From NCBI GenBank assembly GCA_963576565.1, contig OY755046.1, forward strand, positions 50,710,786-50,774,785: a DNA stretch of 64,000 bases. The letters run 5' to 3'. The position numbers and the translations under genes were made by a program. Source of the DNA: Aspidapion aeneum (taxonomy: Eukaryota; Arthropoda; Insecta; Coleoptera; Brentidae). The notes beneath the pieces were generated by a model that had not been told where the DNA came from, did not search any database, and worked only from the letters and a program-made list of their open reading frames with translations. Positions 45,558 to 57,335 of the stretch are shown here, piece after piece (the first letter of the stretch is position 1; each line of letters begins with the position of its first letter).

Positions 45558-47761
45558 GCTAACTGTAGCCAGTACAGGCTATGAAAGAATGTATGAATGT
45601 ACGGTAGTGGTGGTTAGCACCCTTAAATGATCTAACCTGGCATCCAGACATGCATTTCTGAGCCTGTTGTGCACCACATACCTACTGCGTTCAACTCAGA
45701 TAATAATTTAAATACTATCTAGTAAATAGAACCCAGTAGACTTCAAATAATATTTTATGCCAAAAACTTAGTCATCATGATATACCACAGAATGCCATAG
45801 TTGTAGCCTTAGGGTACAAAAAGCCACAATGTGCCTGCACTAGCTGCTAGCTCCAAATAGGCACTCCATATACCCTGTCCCATGTGGTGATTTCCTGAAT
45901 GGCCAGGTCACCGAATCCATTTAGAGAATCACCAGATTAACCCACCCCCTTTACCATAGATGTTATCTGGTGTGATCCCAAAGGTTACCGGTTTTAATTT
46001 TGTTTTGTTAACATACTGGTCAAAGCTTGTCTGTTACCAGACTACCCAATTATCGATTTTAGTCAAACTCAGTATGTAGGTACATGGTCACAATCGATCC
46101 ATATGTAGTCACAGTGCATGGAGGTCCAGTAGGGCCTGCCACCACTTTCTAATTCAATACAAAAAAATACAATACCCAATTCCCCATGGGTCAAGGCCCC
46201 TATAGTCTTCTCTTACAACAGGCCTAGGTGTTACCTTGTTACTATTGTTATCTCCGGACACCATACAGATGAAGTTTCATGTAGGTATTTTATGGAAAGG
46301 TAATACAGTAAGAAACAGGTCTTAGCTTTAGAACCAAAAATTATCCAATGCATATCTGGATAAACTTGCCTTTACATTGAATGCACAACCATAAAAAAAA
46401 ATTATTTTTCTTCTACTACTTTCTTTGGCCTCATTTAACCATTTTTTGCAACAAATTTAGTGTTTATTTTATTTACATTACATTAAGGACTGAATTCATA
46501 TTTTTGTGTGTCCTATGAGTCATTACTGGTCCTGTTCAGTTCTTAAGGTTCCTCCCAAATCATACAGGTCCTGACAAATTACTTAATCAACCCCTCATAA
46601 TTTTATATGTGTCTTCTTTTTACTCATTATTAAAATAAAGAAATAGGGATTGGGCTTAAAATATGATTAATTAAGGTATATTTATTTTATGTATGTTTAT
46701 GATTTATTAAATGGATACATTCTAAGAAATAATAAAAGAAATATATACTTAGAAATAATCTTACCTAAAGGAAACTAAAATAAAACAAACATAAATCAAA
46801 TTCAAAAGTGCATCCTCATTAAACCCATTCACATACGAGCATATAGCGATTTTTTACCGTTTTTGCACTAGAAAAAATGTAAATTAAAATAATATTTAAT
46901 GTTTTTTTGCGATTTCTAGGTTATAAAATGTGTCAGATTTGACGTTTCACACATGTGCGAAACCTGTGGAATCGGCGTGAGAGTGATAGCATAAGTAACA
47001 AAAACAAATTTTTTAAAAATATTTATAGTAAGAAAAGTGGTTTTTATATTAACCTGGCCGTTTTGTATTCATAAATGCATTTATTTAAAAGAAAAATGGA
47101 TTTTTTATTACTTAAATTGTGCATGAAAAAAATTATTTAGCAGAGTGGCAGTATCGTTACTCTGAAAGTGTAGTAAAGGCAGTTTTTGCGCGGTCATACC
47201 GGTTTGCGATGCCTTGGTTTTTCAAGGAGGTATAAGAGGGAGCGTTCACTATTACGCATCGACAAAGGAAAAGCTAACTTTATATTATAATATCTCAAAA
47301 ACTCTAATAGACAAATAAGATCTAGCTTTTTACACACGTATATTTTAATGATAACTTGTTTGACTTATTAATAAAAATTTGCTTATACCTACCTACACTC
47401 CAATCGAAAGTCGTGTTTATTTTGCAACTCTAAAATATTTTTCTCTATTTTCGCCGCTCTAGACTTCCTATAGGGCGTAGCCTCCACTGGATATCAGTTT
47501 TCTCCAAGTAAAGTACATTGGTACACTGTCGCATTTTTCCCTAGACTCTTGTTATAGCAAACAAGCTGTCGCGATTTTCCTTGTTTGTCTTTACTCTGCA
47601 TGGATTTTTTACTTCCAAAAAGGACCGATATACCTAAGTAGTGGTTAACTCTGCAGTGGTGACGTGGAAAAAATAGGCCAGACTGGGCCTAAAAATCGCC
47701 TCGGGCGCCATATGAAATTAGCGGCGTCGACTTATATAAAGTAGGCGCGGATCCACGGGAG
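45558..47761. other. intergenic region upstream of the GalNAc-transferase
   Basis: No protein-coding gene was recognised. A short stretch near 47144-47170 (GCAGAGTGGCAGTATCGTTA) resembles the 5' end of U4 snRNA but lacks the rest. The part at 46.8-47.0 kb could include a distal promoter. Confidence 0.35.
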
Positions 47762-48768
47762 CAGGGTTGCCAGATTTTTCAAATTAAAAAGCGGGACAAA
47801 TTAAGTAAATGCGTAAACACAAAAATTTAAAATAGATACTAAAAATTTACATTGATTTTAACATAAAATTAGTGTAGGAGTCTTTTAGGAACGAAATGGT
47901 GTGTTTATTTATTTACGTTTCCAAAATACATTCAATAATTTAATTTTAAAGTTTAAATGTTATACCTACCTATTTAAATTTAGTGAGTTTTTTTTTATTG
48001 AAGAGGTGAAAAACTTTTAAATTAAGTTGTTTTTTAAACTTCCAATGTCTTCATTATATTTCGATTATCAAAATTCCATATGCATAATAACATATATGAT
48101 CTGTAATTTATTTTAGTGATTTGTGAATTTTATTTAATATAAACAAATATGAACGAACACATAAGATAAGTATGTATAGATAAGAAATATCCGCCCTAAA
48201 ATGAGAAAAAAAGTAAAACATTCATCTTCAATTGTTTGTTGAAGTGTAAACTTCTTTAGGTGCGTTTAGCACTTTTTTTGGGTACTGAATTGAACTGAGC
48301 CGTCGCGCTCGGCTATCTAACGCTTATTTGGGTGAAGTCGGCTCGAGTCGACTAACTGTGAGAGGAACAGTCAGCAGAGCGATATGATGATGCATGCCAC
48401 TCAGAGCAAAATTGACCAGAGTAATTTATACCCAATTATAATTATGTAAATGTTATTACTTTGTATATTACTTTGTCAATATACAACGCAAAAAATCTTG
48501 TATTTCGTATTATTAATTTCGCCTTGTTGAAGTTTACACTTCTACCGTGTGGTCTTAAGCACACACAATTTTTTTTAAATAAAATAAAATAAAAAATTTT
48601 TGTATATGATACAGACAGGTAAAAAAATAGGACAGAAATAAAAAAAAAAAGCGGGAAAATCGGGACAATTTGCATAAAAAGCGGGACTTTCATAGGATTT
48701 TAAAAAAGCGGGACCGAGCTACAAAAAGCGGGACCGTCTCCCCTACGGCGGGACATCTGGCAACCCTG
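47762..48768. mobile_element. hAT-type non-autonomous element, 1007 bp
   Basis: The termini are CAGGGTTGCCAGATTTTTC and the complement of CAGGGTTGCCAGATGTCC, classic hAT ends. The 8-bp flanks CACGGGAG (47754-47761) and CACGGTAG (48769-48776) match at 7 of 8. AAAAGCGGGAC blocks are repeated at the right end, and AAAAAGCGGGAC also occurs near the left. It has no transposase and contains the nested 48238-48568 repeat. Confidence 0.85.
48238..48568. repeat. GAAGTGTAAACTTC-ended element (copy 2 of 3), nested and itself interrupted
   Basis: It carries the same ends and interior as 21951-22236. An extra stretch of about 110 bp (about 48393-48506) sits between the GATGATGCA block and 'TATTAATTTCGCC'. 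It lies inside the hAT-type element, so it inserted later. Confidence 0.75.
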
Positions 48769-49229
48769 CACGGTAGGGGAAAAAGAACCCCCCCCCCCTA
48801 ATCTCAAACTATATACACAGAATACACCTCTTGGTCACTATGCAAAATAGTTTGATGCAGTTTTTATTATGATATTTCTCCCCCCAAATAAAGTTCCTAG
48901 ATACGCCACTGTATGATACCTATTACCTTTTAATTATCTGTGAACACAACTATCTCATTGGACTGGCATGCATTGAACCCCAACTATGTTTTACAAAATG
49001 AAAGCACAGGGAAAAAACGTGCAGTCATTTTTTTAAAGAAAGTGGGTTACAATGCCACATGATGTCTTAAGATGTGTATTATTATCTGGAATATTCAAAC
49101 TGGGAAAAAACAGGCAGTGTCACAAGATATTACTAATAATTTATTTGGCCAACAGTTTTAAACTTTCAAAATGTTATATCTCCAAACTAACTAAGAGTGA
49201 TTTGTGAACGGCCTTTTCCCTGTGCTCTT

Positions 49230-50406
49230 CAATAGGGTATTTGACAAATTTTAGAAAAGAGTTTAGAATGATACACAGGTCCCTAATTTGCTACGCAGTT
49301 GCAATGACGTCACAGCGCAGTAAACTCGCGGACAGATACACGGCATTCAAGTGTATTTGTTTTTGGTCTGTGTTTTTACTGTTGTTAATGTAAAAAAAAT
49401 GTCCTATAAGTGGTGTATAGTGCCTCAGTGATCGAATACTAGCATAAAAACACCTGAAAAACTATTTATTCATGTGCCTACAGCAGTAAAAGAACTGAAA
49501 AAGTGGCTAGAACTTCCTCGAAGAGACCCAAGGGCCTTATCTAATACATCTTCACTTTACATTTGTGAAGATCACATTGATGTGAGTATAATTAAATTGT
49601 TTCTATTGATTTTTCTCACGTTGTCTATAATATATATAACTATTTCGTAAATGACGATGAAATTTTTGAAGTTATGTTTATTACAAGGGGTGAACAACTA
49701 TAATAGGCAGAAAGGTTACAAATTTTTAGGCGATGCAAGGCAGTTATTAGGCAGGACTAGGGAGTAATGCTTAAAATAATAATGATTGGGTATTTAATTG
49801 AATCTATTGTAAGTGGCATATTAAACAAAAAAGCAAAACATACAACCTAACCTCAAAATCTAAATGAGTAAAAGTAGGCGAAGAATATCGTAAAAAAATT
49901 TCAGTTATATACAAAACAACTCATCGAATACTTACATCAATATTTTAACGTTTCTAAAACAGAACAAATATCACTGTTGTTGGCATCGTAAAAAGCCTGC
50001 CACCATAAAGGAATTCAGCATTGGCAAGTTGGAGCCATCGGCTTTGGAGAATCTGTTTTCCATTGAAAATGTTTTTTATAAGCAAGACACAAAATAAAAT
50101 CTAATTTAGGACGATAATTCGCACTGTAAACCAAAGCAAACATTACCGTCAATAAGTAAATAACACAGAAAATAGGTTTATTCGAGGCGTTTACTGTTTT
50201 GTGACGTCACTCGCAGCTGATTGGTAGACCGCCTGTTTTGAATCACGTGGCTAATTGTTTTAATTCAATGAATTTATATAATTAAAAGAACTATGAATTT
50301 GAGAAAAAATTAAACAAAAAAGTTTGTTTTTAACATTCCCAAGACCTAAAGAGATATCTAAAAATAAATATATATTTATTTTTTACTACTGTCAAATACC
50401 CTATTG
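49230..50406 (+). mobile_element. TIR element carrying a THAP-domain exon, 1177 bp
   Basis: The ends are 17-bp perfect inverted repeats CAATAGGGTATTTGACA (49230-49246, mirrored at 50390-50406). The only recognised coding part is the THAP exon. This suits a non-autonomous P-type (THAP) transposon or a captured THAP exon. I could not identify a clear 8-bp target duplication. Confidence 0.7.
49399..49581 (+). pseudogene. THAP zinc-finger exon with a premature stop
   Basis: The 61 codons begin MSYKWCIVPQ and end SSLYICEDHID, directly before a GTGAGT donor. The C2-CH THAP zinc ligands Cys6, Cys and His of CEDH (near 56 and 59) and the WLELPRRDPRAL helix region are seen. The second Cys (VPQC in relatives) is replaced by TGA at codon 11. 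THAP domains bind DNA in P-type transposases and in host regulators. The downstream exons are not recognisable. Confidence 0.75.
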
Positions 50407-50594
50407 TATCTACTGCGTCGAGCGCGAGGAGACAGCGGTTGTCGAAAAAGCTACGCTGCTCTCGTGTAAAGCAAGACCGACGTACGCAAGGCGTACGTCA
50501 AAGACAACTGCTTATATGGTTGTCGTTTCTTACACGCCCCTATATTTTATACAAATAGATATATGACATAAGCTGTCGCTTTGCTAGTACATAG

Positions 50595-50660
50595 TAGAGG
50601 CCCTCGATACATTTGACAATTGTTGTGTAAAACAATTGTCAAATGTTTCGCGGGCCTCTA
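50595..50660. mobile_element. 66-bp hairpin mini-MITE with 8-bp TSD GTACATAG
   Basis: GTACATAG at 50587-50594 and 50661-50668 flanks a near-perfect palindrome. Ends TAGAGGCCC and GGGCCTCTA; core ACATTTGACAATTGTT and its exact complement around GTGTA. The duplication fits the hAT preference nTnnnnAn. It lies only 22 bp from the Tc1-like element. Confidence 0.8.
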
Positions 50661-50917
50661 GTACATAGGTACGCGCAAAATACACACATCGTCAAAAGTC
50701 TTGGCCCCCCTAGGTATTTGAAAAAATAAAGATAGTTAAATTTTCAAATGTGCTGCAGAATATTCTTTAATTCAATACTAAAATATATGATGCAGGACCT
50801 TTTTTATTTCATTTCCATATAATGCAGTACTAAAAAATATCGAAAAGTGATCATAAATTCTTAAATTCTAAAAAAATAAACTTAAAGAAAAAAACGGTAA
50901 AGGTAATTAAACATAAC

Positions 50918-52861
50918 TCAGTATTCTGTGTGATCGCCTCTTCTTTCAATAAGTTGACCGACACGTCTGGGCATCCCTCGAATCAAGTTATCAATAAAAT
51001 CTACCGGTAAGTTGTTCCACCCTTCTTGAACAGCTGCAGTCAATTGTTGAAGTGTTGCAGGGGGATTCAGTCGATTGGATATTCTTCTAGCAACTCCATC
51101 TCACACGTGTTCAATGGGATTCATGTCGGGAGAGTTCGCTGGCCAGTTCATTCTTTGGATATTTCCCTCCCGCAACATGTTTTCCACCCTTTGCGTGCGA
51201 TGTGGTCTGGCATTATCATCTTGAAAAATGAAATTTTCTCCAAATTCATTTCGCAAGGGCCGAATGATTGGTTCGATAATGTTTTCTGCGTATATGGTGC
51301 CTGTCATTGTTGGCTGAATGAGAATTAGTGGAGTACGACGACCAAACATTATGCCGTCCCAAAACATTACCGTGCCGCCCTGGTAGGGAACAACTTATTC
51401 TCGGTCAAAAGCCAATCGTTCTGCTCTTCCTGGACCTCTCCAGACCCTTTGCCGTCGACTGTAACTCTGTAGGCCAAATCGCAACTCGTCCGAAAAAAGA
51501 ACGTTGCGCCATTGAGGCAAAAGCCAATTTCTGAGCTCCTGGGCCCATTGACGACGGGCAGCTCTATGATGAGGTGACAGCTTTGGCACTCTCAAAGGTC
51601 TTCTTGACCTTAAATTTGAAGAATGTAATCTTCTTCTTAGGGTGCTTGTTGAAACAACTCTCTGGTACGTGCGCAAAAAATGACTTCGGAGGGCTGTTGA
51701 CGTTATTGTTCGGTTTCTCCGTGTAAAATTAACCATCTTCCCTCTCTGATGTTACTCTGGGTCTTCCACTAACTGGTCTTCGCGCAACGCTCCCAGTTTT
51801 CAGAAAAAGAAGGACAACGCGTCTCACTGAAGACCGTGGGATATTCAAACGACGCGCAATAAGATGGTTTGATAAACCCTCTTGATGTAATAGTGGGTTT
51901 ACACATGCATGAATTTACTGGCGCCAGTGTTCGCGCCAGTTCTATTTGCACGCCAGTAAAGGTTTACACTATTGTACAAAAATTAAAAGGACTGGCACGC
52001 CAGTTTCATTTTTAAAGTAAACACGATACGCGATATCTCGGCTGAACTCTCGGAAACCTGCAAAATAGTCGCTAAACTTTTATTGAAAAAAAATAATAAA
52101 AGAGATTCAGAAAAAGGAACAACGAAAAGGCCGTATCTGGGTTAAAGCATGGATTCCTCGTCGATCTACTGAGTTTCTCTTATTTGAACAACATTCTTTA
52201 AAATTCGGTCTGCTACTTTAAACCATGGTACTTTTGGGGTGTATACCTCATCTGCACCGGTTCCGGAACGTGGGCTTTTTTCAATTTTTGTCAATTCCAA
52301 AGCATCCTATGTGTTTCTTATGGATCGTATTTTTGCTTTTACTTCTGCAACTTCAAAGCCTTCCATATTCATTATTTCACTAATTTTTTGGTAAGCATTA
52401 TCACGACTATCTTTGTACATCCCATAAACAAGGAAAACATTCATAGCCTTCAAGAAACTGTATGGTCAGTACTGCTGACCACTTTTTTTTAGCCATAATA
52501 AGCTATAAAAACAACAATAAACAAAATTTTGAAGCTCACACAACACAATGAAAATAAAAAATAATGTAAAATAATGAACTTAAAACTGGCGAGCCGACGT
52601 GTAAGCACTTGTTTACACATGAAAATTTTCTTTTTCTGCGCGCATGCGTCACCACTGGCGCCAGCAAATTCAGTCAGCTGCAGACTTTTTTGATACATGC
52701 ATGCAAAAAAATAACTTGTGTGCAAGTCGGTGTTTACACTTGCAAATTTAACTTACTGGCGCGCCAGTTTTTATTGGCGCCAGCAAATCCATGCATGTGT
52801 AAACTCTCCTTAAAGCCACTATTCTTGCTCGGTTGAACGGAGAAATTAAGTGACCTGGCAT
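50918..52861 (-). pseudogene. Tc1-like transposase (DD34E), disrupted
   Basis: It starts at the ATG 52861 (MPGHLISPFNRARIVAL). It is cut by the nested element and continues HQEGLSNHLIARRLNIP with the paired-like helix-turn-helix and the GRPR-type hook (SGRPRVT). A short deletion near 51735 shifts the frame and a TAA interrupts near 51393. The catalytic triad is readable: Asp in LFSDELRF, Asp in FIFQDDNARPH, Glu in NSPDMNPIEHVWD. The protein ends HTEY at 50921. Excising 51891-52810 with one TAA restores VAL-HQEG in frame. It is inactive because of the insert, frameshift and stop. Confidence 0.92.
51891..52810. mobile_element. PIF/Harbinger-like remnant nested in the Tc1-like transposon, TSD TAA
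   Basis: TAA at 51888-51890 and 52811-52813 is the target duplication. The terminal inverted repeats share GTTTACACATGCATG and then ACTGGCGCC/GCTGGCGCC. 'GGCGCCAG' occurs several times at both ends. Inside, the plus strand near 52120-52165 reads RKGRIWVKAWIPRR, like the start of Harbinger transposases. The minus strand near 52480-52200 reads a MADF-like domain (FPCLWDV; then NAYQKISEIM and EVKAKIRSIRN). Both are decayed. Confidence 0.8.
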
Positions 52862-53077
52862 TTTTCACCGAAATTTAATTAAAAATGCACTTGTCGTATC
52901 CGTCTTAAAACTGACCTTATTAAGAATAATCTGCATAGTTCCCATAGTTTTATTCTCCGATAATGTTTTTATATTTGCGATAAGATATCAAGGAATTTAT
53001 CAACAAAAAAATTGCCAGCGTACCTGAAACAATTTACAGGATGATCAGGGGGGCCAAGACTTTTGACGATATGTGTA

Positions 53078-53770
53078 TATTGCTTCTGATACAGTCTTAC
53101 TACTCCTACAGGACTGGCGCTAATTACGTCAAGTTTTAATAGTGAACTATTAGCAATTTATTTTTATATTGTCTGATTTCTGAAAGGAACACGCACGCCC
53201 TTGTTTAAAATCGATTTTTCTTCGTCCTAGGTCTCACAGACTCTTCGTCACCACTCGAGGGATAAATATTCTTAATCCGCATTCTGTCTGTGCAATAAAT
53301 CGCTGCCTAGGGATTTTTTAATATATTATATATTTCTACATCGTTAACTGGAAAAAACTTTTAAAATATTTTCTAGAGTGGAGGGAGTAGGTATATTATT
53401 TTCCTGACATTTTCCCGAAAAACAATAGAAAGAGCAGCGGGCCCCATACTCTGCCTACAGACCCCATTAACCTTTCATAGACTATTGCTCCCGCGAAAAT
53501 TTAGCAAATTAATAATAAACTTTTGAAAGGTCGTTTCGTTACGCGGCCCAGGAGAGCCCTCTTGCTTCATGTTTTAATAAGGTCATATAACAATAGCTAA
53601 CTTAAACCTTTCTTACGATAGCTAAACCTACCTATATTAATAATCCCCAATAATATTATATTACATAGGGCCCATTCTTAAATTGGGTAAGTAACGCTTA
53701 AGGAGGGGAGGAGGATTGAGCCTTGTGTTACCCTCAGAGACATCGAATTCCATGGGGGTGACTTACCTTC
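53078..53770. other. intergenic stretch, no assigned feature
   Basis: No gene, RNA or repeat recognised. It ends where the dispersed repeat with TAGCCCGCGCAG begins. Confidence 0.4.
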
Positions 53771-53874
53771 CTAGCCCGCGCAGCAATGGCTAAAGAAGGT
53801 ATAAGTTTCGATGAGAATTTTTTTGTTCAGATAACGCCGAAAATGTGTTATTTGGGTGTATTTTGACCTATCTT

Positions 53875-54022
53875 ATACCCGGTTTCCGCACGCATAGGTG
53901 CGCTCACTCCGATTCAAAAAACACATCAGGTGACGCTGCATTTAAAACCGGTGCATATTCATGTCCGGTCACGTGATGCGTTTTTTGAATCGGGGTGGTC
54001 ACGCATAGGTGGAAACTAGGCT
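53875..54022. mobile_element. Harbinger-type MITE, about 148 bp, TSD TTA
   Basis: The ends carry GGTTTCC...CGCATAGGTG and its complement; deeper, 'GATTCAAAAAACACATCA' is mirrored by 'TGATGCGTTTTTTGAATC'. TTA flanks both sides, where the related uninterrupted repeat has a single CTTAGCAATAT. It is almost wholly palindromic. Confidence 0.75.
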
Positions 54023-54052
54023 TTAGCAATATAGTCGTGATGTCTGTGTAAC

Positions 54053-54303
54053 CAGTGGTGGATCCAAAAAAATTCACTGCATTAACCGCAATTTTTAACA
54101 AAATTTACCCGCTAAATAACTTTTTTATTTTTTTTTTGATAAAAGATACATATTCCAAAAATTTTCTCCCGGTGCGCATTTTCTATACATGTCAATTTTA
54201 ATTTCAGACCTAAGACTTTTATAAAATCAACAAGAAAAATATGTATTCTGGTTTTCGCTTTCTCCTTGGCTTCTCCCCCTTTCAAATCCTGAATCCGTCA
54301 CTG
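54053..54303. mobile_element. hAT-like MITE (CAGTGG...GGATCC type), 251 bp
   Basis: The ends are CAGTGGTGGATCC and GAATCCGTCACTG. The flanks TGTGTAAC (54045-54052) and TCCGTAAC (54304-54311) agree at six of eight positions. The uninterrupted repeat copy has only one GTAACACG there. It is the same end type as the element at 56552-57335. Confidence 0.75.
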
Positions 54304-54600
54304 TCCGTAACACGATAGCTCCTAAACCGCTAAACCAATTTTCATAAATTTGGTCAAAATCTATTAATGCTAATGACAGATTTTTAACAATTAAAATTTT
54401 TAAAAATGCCAACTTTGTAACAAAGCTTCACATCAATATACGGTTTTTAGAATATGGTAGACTACGTTTTGCTCAATAATTTGTGTTAAAACCAAAAACT
54501 TTGTAGGAGCTTTAGTTTCTGAGATATTTACAAAAAACTGTTTTCAAATCTGATATATAACAAGGCTTCACTTGAAGTGTGCTAATTACTTTGTGGTGCT

Positions 54601-56280
54601 ATAGTCGGTTTTTTTTTTCTAATAGCGGTTCGTCATTGGCCTTTTATCATTTAAGCTAATGGAAATAAGTCATGACGTAACCGCCAAAATAAAAAAAAAC
54701 AATTTTTCTTGATTTAAAATGGATTTTTTTTTGGAAGAGGAGAGGGCGGTGTTAAAAATACTTAATTGTTTAAAGTTTCAATATTTTTTTTTTGACTCCT
54801 TGCTTGGTGAAAAAAATAATTTTTCGGGGCTTTTTGTGCAGTTAACAAATAGGTATGAAACTTTTTTTCATAGAACTTTGCTTGCTTAGGCCTCTCTTTC
54901 TAGAGGTTTCAGGCAAGCCACCTTGTGGCAAGCATGACGCGCGCGTGTTGTTAAATTCGATTTTTTTTTTGAGAATTTTGAGAGAAGATACAACACAACG
55001 GACCTCCAAATGCGAGCCTTAATTACCAAAAGATGATTACCAGTGAAAGCATTTGTATAATTCAGGCCGCCGTTTTTAAGCTACGAGGTGATTTTGAAAA
55101 GTCTGAATTTTGGAAGGGGCCTATTACTTTTTTAATGATTTTTTTTTGTATTTTTTTCAAATTGAATTATATCTGGCACTTTTAGTTTTTGAAATATTAC
55201 ACAAAGTCAGTATTTTTCTTATGGAATGACCCTCTTTTGATGTCCTATTTATTAATTATTTTTATTGTTTTTTATATATTTTTTTATTACCTGTTTATTT
55301 TTTCTTCATTTTTTATTTAATAATTTTAACATATTTTTAAGCCAGTAAACCGCAGTAAACAAATTAAAATAAAATAGTAATAGGTAATCTAAATAAAAGT
55401 ATAAAGAAGTAGACGTACGTAATTCAACAAAGAAATAACAATTAGATGTAATTTATGCTATTTTTTGTTTTTATTTATGAACTATGTGAAAAATCTCTAA
55501 AAAAAACCTTATTGCTCCCGATGCCGCCCCCCCCCCTTTGCAGCCTGGGTATGCAGTGGATGACTGGCCAGGCAAGGTTCGTCCTTTAAGGTGGGAATCA
55601 GACAATTCGCCGCCGTTGACTCGCCGCTGGACCAGTTTGCCTTCAGCTAAACTCGGCCAACTCGCTGGTTTTAGATTAGATTTTTGGTTTTTAATGGTTG
55701 CACAAAAACTCTCTCAGTTTTTCTTATATATTTTTTAGGTAATTTTTTTTTATAAAACTACTTTTTAAAAAAATATATAAAGCATTGTATCCCTGTATTT
55801 TAGCATTCTTCATAATAAGTATTCAAAGAATTCCGAATGACCACTTTTTTTTTAACCATTAAGGCCTTCACAAGACACTTTTTTATATTCTTTTTTTCGG
55901 ACTTCGGTCCATCTCAGACATTTCGGAATTTCTCGCTTCTTATTCTCTTTTCTAGTTTGATGGAAGCCGGAAAAATTCTTTGCAGTCAACGAGTCTAATT
56001 TTTCAAGGAAAAGTTTTGCAATGAAATTTTTAGGAAATACATATCCCAATCCAGTTTACAATGAGCTGAAAGGAGTCATTTGCTAAGGGTATTTCTTTTA
56101 GGTCAGAAAATTTAGAGACGCAAGAGTTAATTTTGGATTTACGGACAAGAGATGATTAATTTCATTACACGACCTTGATTCTGACATTAGACTGGTCGCC
56201 TTCAATCATTTTTTCAACAAAAAAGTGTTTTGGGGTGGTGTCGTTCGACTTCATAGAAAATTCACTGTTCACATTGTGCA
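54601..56280. other. intergenic region, nothing assigned
   Basis: T-rich and A-rich runs with a C-rich tract (55520-55540). No coding frame, RNA gene or shared repeat could be supported. Confidence 0.4.
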
Positions 56281-56551
56281 AAACGACATGTCCAGACCAG
56301 TCGCGGATCTAGGGGGGGCCAGAGGGGCACCGGCCTTCCTGACATAAAACTTTTTTTAGTTACATTATTAAATTTACCCGCAACACCACTTTTTTCATTT
56401 TTTTAATAAAATGTAGTGAATATTTCATAAATTTTCGCCTGCGGCGCATTTCTTTAACTTTTCATTTAAATTTCAGACTTAAAAGCACGCAAATCAAGAA
56501 ATATTTTAGTTGTTGCTTTATTTTTTTATACTAGGACTTTCCATCCATAGC
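56281..56551. repeat. left end of a related hAT-like element
   Basis: CAGTCGCGGATCTAGGGGG near 56300 resembles the CAGTGGCGGATCCAGG terminus of the complete element that follows, with a G-run. No matching right end was found before 56552. Confidence 0.5.
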
Positions 56552-57335
56552 CAGTGGCGGATCCAGGATTTCCGGCGGGGAGATGCCAAAGTGGCAGCAA
56601 ACATCAAAATAGTTTTTTTTTTAATTATTACGTAGTATACGTTTAATTTGTGACAAATTTTAGATGTTGCTAAACTTAAAAATAAGTTATATATCTGGGA
56701 AGGGGGGGGGGGGCAGACACACAGCTCATAGTTTAATTATGTGATAAAACTACCTATAAATCTAAGATTGTTTTAATTTTTAAAATTGATTTGTTTCTTT
56801 TTTGTATGAATTTTTTAATATTTTGTGATTTTTGACGTCTTACAATATGACTTGTAATTTTAATGTTTTTTACTTTAACCTTCATTGTATAAACTTGTGT
56901 TTTTATCTTTACCTGTAATCTGTTTTAGGCTAATGTTTTTGACTGATTTTAGACTAGTTTTTATACTTAATGATTTTAGTTTGACTAAAATAGGAAAAGG
57001 AACAGGTTGCATTTGGTACCTATAATAATTTCATTTCAAAAGTTAACAACAAATACTTAGACGAGCTCAAGGACTTGTAAAAACGTGTAAATTTATTTGG
57101 CCTAATATTTTTTATAATTATTTAATTTGATTTTGTTATTTTTGTTTGCTTGATACTAAGTACTTAGGTCATTTTACTTTTTTACTTTTTTCCTAGGTCT
57201 TTTCTAGAATGAGTATTTTGGTGTTAGAGTTAAGCTTTGTTGATAAAAAATTTTTGATATCTTGAACAATAAAGCATGTTTGAACTGAACTGAACTGAAC
57301 TGAACTTCTCTGCCCCCCCCCTGGATCCGCCACTG
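56552..57335. mobile_element. hAT-like non-autonomous element, 784 bp, perfect 8-bp TSD TCCATAGC
   Basis: The termini CAGTGGCGGATCCAGG and CCTGGATCCGCCACTG are perfect inverted repeats. TCCATAGC at 56544-56551 and 57336-57343 is the target duplication. Subterminal G-run (56702-56713) and C-run (57312-57320) are mirror images. AT-rich interior without ORF; (AACTG)n-like repeats near 57280-57305. Confidence 0.9.

Larger units (their letters stand above)
50683..53075 (-). mobile_element. Tc1-like transposon, TSD TA, interrupted
   Basis: The ends are CACACATCGTCAAAAGTCTT followed by GGCCCCCC at the left, and CACATATCGTCAAAAGTCTT followed by GGCCCCCC in complement at the right. TA lies at 50681-50682 and 53076-53077. 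Without the nested insert (51891-52810 plus one TAA) it would be 1.47 kb, a normal size for Tc1-like elements. Confidence 0.92.
53771..54600. repeat. dispersed repeat (family of 15.43-15.91 kb), inverted, with two nested MITEs
   Basis: The host blocks AGCCCGCGCAG, 'AAATGTGTTATTTGGGTG', 'TTTTGACCTATCTTA', 'AGCAATATAGTCGTGATG', 'AACACGATAGCTCCT' and 'CTATTAATGCTAATGAC' appear in order, complementary to the first copy. The insertions at 53872-54022 and 54053-54303 interrupt it. Confidence 0.8.

Noticed and set aside
47144..47240. Functional U4 snRNA gene
   Set aside because: Similarity ends after about 20 bases and the Sm site and later stems were not found.
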